A DNA stretch of 64,000 bases from contig SDOX01000007.1 of the NCBI GenBank assembly GCA_004565275.1, forward strand, positions 570,115 to 634,114, in the 5' to 3' direction. This document shows positions 52,199 through 61,339 of the stretch, one piece after another. How positions within the stretch are numbered: the stretch's first letter is position 1; the number at the start of each line of letters is the position of its first letter. Both the position numbers and the translations under genes were made by a program. Source of the stretch: Nannochloropsis salina CCMP1776. Taxonomy: Eukaryota > Sar > Eustigmatophyceae > Eustigmatales > Monodopsidaceae. A model generated the notes under the pieces. That model had not been told where the DNA came from. It worked only from the letters and a program-made list of their open reading frames with translations, and searched no databases.

Positions 52199-53795
52199 TC
52201 AGTTCTCCCGCAGCACCTGGACCACCGACTTGAAGGCAAACCATTCGGGGATATCCTCCCCCGCCCTCAGCATTTGCCGGAACTTCGTGCCCGAGAGCTT
52301 CTTGATGTGCAGGTTCGCCTCCTTCGCCCGCTCTGCCGTCACGTAGCCTTCCTCCTCCGTGAAGACCAGGTCCAGGGAGGGCACTGTGTCTACGCCCAGC
52401 TCCTTCGAGATGGACTTGGCGAAATTTTGCGCGTCGTAGGCTCCGTAGAAATCCTCCCCCGTCACCGAGCTCTTGCTCCCGGCCATGTCGCGCCCGATGA
52501 TGAAGTGCGTGCACCCGTAGTTCTTCCGGATCATCATGTGTTGGAGCGCCTCGCGCGGACCCGCCATGTGCATGGAGTAGGGGAGGTAGGCCCATTCGAT
52601 GCGCGGGTTGGCCGTTTCCTCCTTCAGGACCTCGTAGGTCCGGTAGCGGACGATCCCGGGGATGTCGTCTGCCTGGGTGGGGCCGCAGGTCGGGTGCACG
52701 AGGACAATGCCGTCCTTGCCCACATTGGGAGCGTCCAGGGCTCGGGTGAAGAGCTCGTAGTGGGCCCTGTGGACGGGGTTGCGGCACTGGAAGGCCACCA
52801 CGTCTTTGCCCGTGGGGAGACCCGCGCGCACTTCCTTAGGCGTCTTGCAGTTGAAGTCCCGGACGGGGAGGTTCAAGCCCGTGAGCTGCCCCCCCAGATA
52901 ATACTTGCCTCGCTCCATGGCGATCATCTGCACGCCCGGGTGCTCCAGGGAGGAGGTTCCGTAGCACTTGAGTGCCTCTAGGGGCTTGTTCGGCGTGTAC
53001 TTGGCCGAGACATCGAAGACAGCGATGGGCCGATCTCCCTGCTTGAGAAGGAGGGAGGCGCCCGGCTGCACCTCCTCGCTGTCCGTGTCAAACACCACGG
53101 GCAGGCCAAATAGGAGCCCGTTGGGCAGCCGATGTGTCTCCACCACGCTTTTATATTCCTCCTCGTTCATGAAGCCTGTCAGCGGGGAGAAGCCGCCATT
53201 GATGATGAGCTCCACGTCACACAGCTGCCGGTCGTTCAGCTGAACCTCTTGAGTGGCTCGGGTCTTGGCAGCCTCCGCCTCCGCGCCTTCGACCAAGGAT
53301 TCGACGAGCTTCCCCCCGTGGGGCTGCTGCTTAACGTCGGCTGGCATGGTTGTCTGTGGGATGAGAATGTTGACCATGCCGGGGGAGATGCGTGAGAGGC
53401 GATAAAAAAGATCCATGGAAAGCGCTGAACGAAAGGGAAGGAGAAGGGAGGGGGGGGGGGTTCGCTACAGTGTATTCGTACGACTTTGCATTCCTCCGTC
53501 AAACACTCCACGTTGCGCCTGCCGTCAGGCTGAAGTTAGTGAACCAAAAAAAGTCAAGAGGGAGAAAAATACCCAAGGAGACAGGGAATGCCAGCCGACA
53601 ACCTTATAGATTCTAATTTGTAGTGGATGATCATCACGCACAACGTTGTTCTCTCTCCTTCTCTGGCTTTGTACTTACCGCCGCAAGCTGAGTGGGGGAG
53701 GTCGCAGGGGCGCGGGCAATCCTCGTGGTGGGGAGAACAAAGGCACTTGTCTGCGTCGCGACAAGGCCAAGCAAGGCCAAGGACACTCGAAACAT
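52199..53795 (-). CDS. Plastid-targeted ATP sulfurylase (sulfate adenylyltransferase)
   Basis: Exons on the minus strand are 53795-53679 (39 codons) and 53353-52199, joined in phase 0 at a GTAAGT donor; 423 residues. It makes APS from sulfate and ATP, the entry step of sulfate assimilation. Exon 1 is a textbook heterokont presequence: hydrophobic MFRVSLALLGLVATQ, a TSAF|VLP cleavage site, then a basic transit stretch (TTRIARAPAT). The catalytic core has the QCRNPVHRAHY nucleotide motif, VHPTCGPTQ, and the second nucleotide loop IIGRDMAGSKS, the Met variant also found in algal and some bacterial enzymes instead of GRDHAG. No APS-kinase domain follows. Internal Mets in exon 2 lack a transit peptide, so exon 1 decides location. 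Plastid location is inferred from the leader. Confidence 0.93.
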
Positions 53796-54836
53796 GCCTC
53801 AGAAGCAATCCAAACTGTGCGTGAATGGATAGACTGCCGTGAGGTCCTCAAATGTTCCCATATAGGGCGCGAGTCCTCACGGGTGCCTCCGGCCCGTCCA
53901 CAACGCACGCATGACCTGATGCCTCTTGATTGCTAGACAACCACGGAGACATAGGGTGTTACCAATACACGAAGAGGTTTGCTCGGAGCAAACAAGCCAA
54001 AAGAATCTCAACCTCAAGGACACATCTCCATGCATCATGCCCTGCTTAGAGCATGCACATTAGTCTTGCGCCTGCACGCCCCGGGGGCAGGCACCCGATC
54101 TTCCGCAGCACCAGCACTCGTTCCCGCACGCCTTGTCCACTTTTTACGTGCGCAAGCTATGATGGTTGGATCAACAATCGCTTTTGGTGATTGAATCTAT
54201 GGGCAAGATGTACACAGATCAAGTTTGTGACCTTTGACCTACTTTATGTCGTAAGTGTGATGTGACGACCGCCTGCTAGCTTTGCGCGTGACGTCACATC
54301 GAACCGAACGCCGTCTTTGCCTGAAATACGACAAAGTGGTACGAGTTCCCTCCCCGTCTCAAACACATTAGGCTGTCACAAGGGGGGGAAATCTCGGGAA
54401 AACAAAGCCCGTTTGGGAAAGCAAAGAAACAGCAACGCGATAGAGATCGCAGACCCTCGCATCTCCTGCGTCTTTCTCACCACCTGCCATGTGCACCAGA
54501 ATGGGCCGAGGTTTCAGTCCCCCTCAGCCACACACCATCCCTCTTGTCCTCAACATTTTCCCAATCTCTAATCAGATGTAAGTCTGTACATCCTCGCTTG
54601 TCAAAATTCGAGGTACATCGTCTTGGGGTCCCTGCAATGGCACGAGCAAACGCGTCCTTTCGACATCACGTGGGAGTTGCCTCTCTCCCCTCTTTCACGC
54701 TTCTTCCTTCTCATCTGCTATCTTTATATCCTGCGCATGCATCCTTTCTGACTTAAGCCGTGAAGATTCCGTGACTGCACAACTTTCCCTATTCACGCCG
54801 ACCGTTACACCGACTGTTGTAAGAGATGATCGACCG
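53796..54836. other. Intergenic region upstream of ATP sulfurylase
   Basis: About 1 kb. Holds the inverted repeat with TGACGTCA at 54259-54300 and the start of the direct repeat at 54799. Short frames have non-coding composition. Confidence 0.4.
54259..54300. promoter_or_regulatory. 9-bp inverted repeat containing a TGACGTCA (CRE/bZIP-type) palindrome
   Basis: GATGTGACG at 54259-54267 is the exact reverse complement of CGTCACATC at 54292-54300, with 24 bases between. The right arm overlaps a perfect GTGACGTCAC palindrome at 54288-54297, the core CRE/bZIP binding sequence. It lies about 490 bp upstream of the ATP sulfurylase start. A role as a bZIP site is inference. Confidence 0.4.
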
Positions 54837-54851
54837 TTACACGAGATGATC
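54799..54851. repeat. Short interrupted direct repeat at the end of the RING gene
   Basis: CGACCGTTACAC occurs at 54799-54810 and 54831-54842, and GAGATGATC at 54823-54831 and 54843-54851. The stop codon of the RING gene (minus strand, 54837-54839) lies inside the second copy, so a small duplication may have reset its C-terminus. Confidence 0.6.
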
Positions 54852-56646
54852 CCCCGTAGACCTCCGCGACTGTTGTTGCTGCTGTTGCACCTGGTGGTGC
54901 TGCTGCGATGCCCTTCCTCCTGCAAGACTGCCCCCCCGGTGCGGGGTGCCCGGGTGGGTGGGAATTGCCGAGGAGGCTGAGGAGAGGGGAGAGGTGGTGA
55001 GGGGGTGGATCGTTCCTTGCCCCGCCCCTCCCGGGCTGTTTCCTGTGCTGCCGCCACTCAGACTGGTGCTGGCAGAGCTGCCGAGCACTCCTGCGCTGGT
55101 GGTGCCGTAGTGAGAGGACCGAGGGGTCGGTTGCTCGGCCGATTCCGGGAGAATGGAGGCGCGACACGTGGGGCAGGAGGCGTTCACCTTGAGCCATTCG
55201 TCGACGCACTGGGAGGGGAGAGGAAGGGTGTGAAGGGTGTGGATGGAGATGGTGGGCAAAGAAGCAGGCGATGGTCCGAGTGACACGGCGGCAAGAGGGA
55301 GGGGAGGGAGTGAGGGAGGGAAGGCAAAAGAAGATACTGGACAGCTCGCCGGCCCAAGATGCGAAACTAAATGAGGAATGCCACGAATCAGGAGATCCAG
55401 GCACCTAATTAGCCCTCTTCCCCTCCCTCCCTCCCTCCTACCCGCCCTCCCTCCCTCCCTTCCTCCTCCCTTCCCTCCCTCCCTTCCTTACCGAAGCATG
55501 GAAGTAGTGCGCGCAAGGCAAGAGCCGCACATCTTCATCGGGAGCGTATTCGCTGATACAGACGGCGCAGCTTGTGCTGTTGCTTTCCACCCCCGTCACG
55601 GACACTTGCGTGTCCTGTTCCCCTCCCTGCGACGCGGGCGGCGCCGCTTGTCCCTCCAGGCTCCCCGCCGAGGCGGTGGCGGCTTTCTCCGCCTGGATCT
55701 GTCGGGATTTCATCATGGGGAGCTTGTTGATCATGCTGGGAGTTGCGCCTTTCCCACGCATCGGGTCCTGGATCCGGGCCAAGATCCGAATCAGGCAGGG
55801 GAGGCAAAAGCAGAGGACGGGGAGCATGATTATCACCACCACGCAGGGAAGGCAGAGCTGGGCGTAGTTGATGAAGACAAAGGCCACGCACAGCGAGTAA
55901 ACGGGGCTGCGGTTGGGGTGGGGGCAGATCTCGACGTCGCCCCCAAAGAGCCACATGTTCCCCACCACGAACCAGATCAAGCCGAAGGCGTCCAGACCGT
56001 TCCGGGCGTGGGACAGGAACCGCATCAGACGAGTGGTGGCCGGCATGCGCCCGTTGAGCCGGTACAAGGCGCTGACCGAGGAGACGTAGAGAAACATGCG
56101 CAGGGCGGCAATCAGCGCGTAGGTCTTCCACTTGGTCGTCTCCGAGGGCTCGCAGGTGGTGTCATGCCAATACTTGGAGAGGATCACCACGGCCGCGATG
56201 ATCTGGGGAATGTTCACCACCAGGACCACGCAGAGGGCGAAGGACGCGCTGCGCACCTCGCGGACGTTGTGTAGAGCATTCAGTCGCGTCTGCCGGGCGT
56301 CGATAGAACCATCCCGCCCTCCTCCGCTCCCTCCCCCTCCCGAACCGCCCTGCGACTGTCCTCCTCCTCCCCCCGTCCCCCCCCCCCCCCAATATCAACG
56401 GCGTGCTGATTCCATCCATTTCTGCCCGCTGCAACTGCCTGGCCAAGGCCTCGTCCAACTCCATCTGCGTGGGCCCACCCTCGCTACTGGTGCTGCCGGC
56501 ACTTGCCCCCGTGCCTCCCTAAGATACAGCAGGTAACAGACACGGTCACGACCTACACGTCATTTTCCCAAATTTTCATTTCTATTCTTGGCTGCTGCAC
56601 CCCCACTTACCAACTGAGACGCTCTGGACATTGGCGTGTAGCTCAT
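54837..56646 (-). CDS. Multi-pass membrane RING-H2 E3 ubiquitin ligase
   Basis: Proposed minus-strand exons are 56646-56611 (12 codons, MSYTPMSRASQL), 56518-55492 and 55208-54837. The protein has an N-terminal soluble part with Gly-rich runs, about four transmembrane segments (first near VVLVVNIPQIIAAVV, last LPCVVVIIMLPVLCFCLPC), and a C-terminal RING-H2: CAVCISEY then LLPCAHYFHA in exon 2, CVDEWL and CPTCR in exon 3. The CLPCLIRIL..LP..K linker before the RING matches the plant family of four-TM RING E3 ligases (At1g12760/At1g68070-like). Exon 3 ends in a Ser/Gly/Gln-rich tail. A G14 run at 56377-56390 puts the N-terminal and membrane frames one base apart, so the DNA as given does not translate through. 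Substrates unknown. Confidence 0.78.
56377..56390. repeat. C14/G14 homopolymer inside the RING gene
   Basis: Fourteen consecutive C on the plus strand (G in the sense strand) within exon 2. Thirteen would keep the N-terminal and membrane frames continuous (LILGGGG..GGGQSQGG). Confidence 0.85.
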
Positions 56647-57703
56647 TTCCACCGCTTGCGGAGGCCCTCGCCCAGCTTCTTCAGCCCGCGACGTAATGGC
56701 TGAACAGATTGGGCGAATGAGTTCGTGATTGGGCCTGCTGGGACGTAACGAGAGACTTTTATTATAGATGTCACAACAAAGCGTGTGGTACTACTCTATA
56801 CTTCAAAAATATTCGTCTCGCAAGCCGTTTCCCACGCTCTTGCCCAGTGAGTGCCTTGGCCGGATGTGTCCCTATCAAAGCTCTAGCAAGCTCCGATTTC
56901 CCCGTCACTTACCCGTCTTATCTTGCTCTTCACGACCTGCAGAGTCGTCGACGAGTGTCGGTTGGCGCGGCCGCTACGGTCCGACGCGCTCCCTGGTGCA
57001 CTGCCACTCGCCTTCCCTTCTTGAGTCCCAAGACTTTTCTCTCAGCCCTTCTGATCTGGCCCACCCCAAGCGACAGCCAGCATGCAGCTCTGAGGAGGCT
57101 CTCTTCAATCAAAGATCATGTGATCACGTGTGTGTGTTTGCGAGGTGTGGAAGTGGAGTTGAGTGAGTGCACGAATCGTCCTCGGGCAGGGAACCACTTC
57201 ATCACCAGAAAGCTGGCTTCGCCCGTTACGAGCCCCGGAATGGCCCCCCTCGTAATGACCAAAACCCTGTGCGCCACGACGGTAGGGCCAGCATTTTCAG
57301 CACCGTAGACGTGCGACGAAATCATCCCGAGCGGACATGTGTAACAGCATTCACCGTCGCGCCCGCCCTCGGGAAGTGAAAGGTCAACAAGTGGGAGTCC
57401 CCTTTCCCTTGAGCGCAGAGGCCTCAGTCGCTAACGAGACTCAGACCAGGACACTCCCATCCACCTGCGCCCGAAATGTCAATCGCTCCCGTGTGGTGGC
57501 GGCCAGTGCGCGCGTGTTGTGGTACATTCGTATGCTAAAGCCTCGTCTTCACGTGGATTGAATGGGGTCCTTTTCCTGACATAGCTACAGCACGGTGGAA
57601 GCGGAGGGAAACTGCCCGCCAACCGCTTCCCTGTGGAGGATATTATCACGCCCGTCTCCGCCTTCAGGTCGCGTATCCAGGATAGAACCCGGTGCATGGG
57701 AGC
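56647..57703. other. Divergent promoter region, RING / NOP56
   Basis: About 1 kb. Frames of 60-150 codons occur on both strands, one at 57116-57325 (minus) with fairly protein-like composition, but none has a domain or clear exon borders. No RNA gene recognised. Confidence 0.35.
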
Positions 57704-60274
57704 ATGGTACGTATACGATCCTGGCTTGATTTCGAATAACTAGTATGCAGCGCATTTACTGAGTCATGGGGGAAACTTTGGAGGTTTTGGAGTCGATACG
57801 CATTGCACATTTCACAACTCAACAATGTCAGGCGCTACCTCCCCGCTCCCCAGGAGCTTTTAGCACATTTGTCCCAAAGTAACTGCGTAATATTGTTCTC
57901 GTGGTGTACTCACAGAGGGCGAATCAACCGTTTGGACATACATGACGGATTTGTGCTCGTGCCCCCCTCCTTTATCCCACTTGCCCTCCCTTCGAAGCCC
58001 TTCTGGCTCAGAGATTCCGAGTATGATGTTGTTCCTGTCCCATTGTAGTCATCAATCTCATCTATTTACCTATCCCCACTTCCTCCATCACTTCATACAC
58101 GCGCCCCTCTCCCGGCCTCAGACCTCATACGTCCTTTATGAGTCGGCCTCAGGGTACGCCCTCTTCGAGTTGATTCAGCACGATGACATCGCCTCTCTGA
58201 CCGACGAGGTCCAAGCCTCCGTCCAGGATGTGCAGCGCTTCGGACGGACCGTGAAACTTAAGGCCTTCCAGCCCTTCACTTCCGCCGAGAACGCCTTGGA
58301 GAATATAAATGCCGTATCGGAGCACATTTTGAGCGACGACTTGAAACATTTCCTGGAACTGAACCTGCCCAAGGTCAAGAAGGCGGGAAAAGGGACGACA
58401 CTGGGTGTGATCGAACCGGCTCTGGGTACAGTGATCCAGGAAACGCTGTCCTTCCCATGCAAGAGCGATGAGTCGACCCGGGAAGTGCTGCGGGGGGTGC
58501 GCCTCCACTTCCACAAGTACGTCAAGGAGTTGGACGGCGGCCTCTTGGAGCGCTCCCAGCTAGGCTTGGGGCACTCGTACTCCCGAGCCAAGGTGAGATG
58601 GAGTGGGGATAGGGTGTTTGGAGGGAGGGAGAGTGGGAGGTAGGGAGGGAGGGAGAGAGGGAGACTCGGTTGCCTGCCTGTTGGCTCCCTTTCCCTTGCT
58701 CGTCTCCGCCCTCCCGCCGCTGCTTTGGCCTTCTGCACTCTTTTGGCACATGAGTGCGGGAGGCATGCCACGCGCGTGGACACTCGTCGGTGGCGTGCGC
58801 GGAGAACCTGCTGATGAAACCCATTACTCAGCTCACTCTGAATCCCCCGGACCCCCCAAAATGAGGGGTCCGCGGTCCTGAAGAGAGAGTTATCCTTCAC
58901 TTTGACCTGAAGGTCCTTCGCACGCGCCCCCCCCCCGCTCGACTGCCCTCATGCCCCTGGGCTGGGCGGGACGATCGGGTCCCACCTCTCTCCTCCTAGA
59001 CACCCCGCGTCGACGACCCTGCAACGCCTCCTCGCTGTCTTGGTTCCTTCTTTTCCCGGCGAGCGTGGCTCCTTATGATACCAGGACGACTCACGGCCCT
59101 TCCCCCCCACCCCCCCACCCCCCTCTGGACAGGTGAAATTCAACCCGGGCCGCTCCGACAACATGATCATCCAGTCCATCGCCCTCCTCGACCAGCTCGA
59201 CAAGGACCTGAACACCTTCGCCATGCGGGTCCGAGAATGGTACTGCTGGCACTTCCCGGAGCTTCGGGACTTGGTCAAGGACAACTACGTCTTCGCCCGC
59301 TGCGCGGCCTACATCCAGGACCGGGCGTCTCTGACGGAGGAGAAGCTGGAGGGCCTGACGGAGATCACCTTGGACGAGGAGCTGTCTCAGAGCATTTTGG
59401 CGGCGGCCAAAACGAGCATGGGAATGGACACATCCGCTTTCGACATGGGCAACATTGTCGCCTTCACCACCCGGATGGTCAAGCTGGCCGAATACAGGAA
59501 GCAGCTCCATGCCTACTTGCTTGAAAAAATGGCGACGGTTGCGCCGAACCTGGGTGGGTGTCGCCTTGTGGCCGAGGCTGGGGGTCTCCCAGGATACTTG
59601 GGACCACGGCCTCACTGAACACCACCCTCCCTCCCCGTCCCCCCTCCCTCCCTCCCTCCCTCCTTTCCCCAGGCACTCTCATCGGTGAGACCGTCGCGGC
59701 CCGTCTCATCGCCAAAGCCGGCTCCTTAACCTCCCTGGCCAAGTCCCCCGCCTCCACCATCCAGATCCTAGGCGCGGAGAAAGCGCTCTTCAGGGCCTTG
59801 AAGACCAAGGGGAACACCCCCAAGTACGGTCTTATCTACCATTCGTCCTACATCGGCCGGGCGGCCGCCAAGAACAAAGGCCGCATCTCCAGGTATCTAG
59901 CCAACAAGTGCTCGATCGCCTCCCGCATCGACACGTTTGCGGAAGAGCCCACGACCCTGTACGGAGAAAAACTGAAGGAGCAGGTGGAGGAGAGGCTCCG
60001 TTTCTATGACACAGGGGCCGCGCCACGGAAGAATGTGGATGTGATGAATGCTGTGCGGAAAGAGCTGGAGGAGGCGGGGGTCCTGGTGGTGGGCGCGGGG
60101 GAGGAGGGGGAGAAGAAGAAGAAGAAGAAGAAGAAGGAGAAAAAGAGGGAGGAGGAGGAAGGGGAGGAGGAGGACGCGGCAAGCTCGCCAACGAAAGAAG
60201 GGAATAAGCGGAAGGCGGAAGTTGAGGAGAGCGCGGAGAAGAAGAAGAAGAAGAAGAAGAAGGAGAAAAAGTAG
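57704..60274 (+). CDS. NOP56: Nucleolar box C/D snoRNP protein NOP56
   Basis: Coding exons are 58122-58592, 59133-59553 and 59673-60274 (497 residues), probably preceded by an ATG at 57704-57706 that is the last codon before a GTACGT donor, giving [15 protein letters not shown]56 with NOP58, fibrillarin and 15.5K guides rRNA 2'-O-methylation. The NOP5NT domain is in the first large exon ([14 protein letters not shown], then HSYSRAK at its end). The coiled coil and NOSIC region start [19 protein letters not shown]. The Nop RNA-binding domain carries [21 protein letters not shown] and [18 protein letters not shown]. The C-terminus is a KKKKEKK/E-rich tail, typical of NOP56/58. NOP56 rather than NOP58 is judged from spacing and the [13 protein letters not shown] wording. 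The first exon is inferred from phase only. Confidence 0.93.
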
Positions 60275-60860
60275 GCAGAGGAAAAATGGGGGACGGCTGG
60301 GGATGGAAATGTGTAAAAGAAGGGTCGGATGCTTGTGCGGGGAGCAGGTTGTGAGTTGCTGGAAGCGAGGGGGGAAAGCAGGTAAAAGTGGCGTTCACAG
60401 GAAAGAGAGACTCGCTGGCCCTGTGGGGTTGTGTATTTGCTGTCCGGGTGCCTGGGCTAGGGACAAAGTCGGGGCGGACAGTGCAAAGGCTCGTGGTCTT
60501 TTCATTTGGAAAAGAAAAAGTTGAATGAAAAAGTTGAATGTGGCACAGAAAGGAATGGGCGTTCCCGCTCAAGTGTTCTCAATAGGTCTCCGAGCTTGGC
60601 CAGGCTGACATCCCAAGTAAGGGTCAGGTGTGCGTACTTTCGACATTGATTGCTTTGGTTAGGGCGCCCCTCTGGCGTTCTGACTCCACCACACTCCGAG
60701 CGTTGCGCTGGGACTGTTTTTCTCTCCTAATTTCGTCAAACTACGACACTCCTAGCGCCGAAAAAGGGCACTACCAGGAACTCGCCCTTTCCACCGCACT
60801 CCTTCCCCTACCCTGGCTCGCCACGCGCTCTTCTTTCTCCCCTCCTTGCCTTTTAGTTTT
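60275..60860. other. Convergent intergenic region, NOP56 / Gln-Pro-rich gene
   Basis: About 0.6 kb between convergent stops. Nothing recognised. Confidence 0.4.
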
Positions 60861-61274
60861 TCAAGTCGATGCCGGCGCACCTCCTACTTCTGTCATGGGG
60901 TTCGGGGCGGGCGAACCGGTCACCTGCGTCCGCGACTCTGTCTTCTTCTTGCCGGCGCTGCTGATCAGGACGGAGGAAGGGATGACCCCCCGCGTCAAGG
61001 CCAAGGTTTTGGCGTTAAGACCAGGAGGCTTGCGTTTCAGCACCCTGTTGGTCGGTCCCTGGTGAAAAGCAAACTTGGAGGCAGGGACGGGCGTGGAGGA
61101 TGCCGTCTCCGCCTCCGTCTGAGGTGCATGGCGGGCGTGAGAAGCCTCGTCCGGGCCCTGCGCCCCAAACCCGAGTATGGCCATTAAATCTCCTGGCGGC
61201 TGAGTCGGACTTTCCCGAGGCGCTGACAAGTTGGAGGGGTGGTGTCCCTGTTGTTGTCGTTGTCGTTGTTGTGG

Positions 61275-61305
<31 letters not shown>

Positions 61306-61307
61306 GG

Positions 61308-61339
<32 letters not shown>

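Noticed and set aside
57116-57325. 69-codon minus-strand frame with protein-like composition
   Set aside because: No domain, no convincing exon borders, and overlapping frames on the other strand; left unannotated.
57942-58121. Upstream extension of the NOP56 frame (from an ATG at 57942)
   Set aside because: The added residues are Ser/His/Pro-rich, end in a pyrimidine tract and CAG acceptor, and are not part of NOP56; read as intron.
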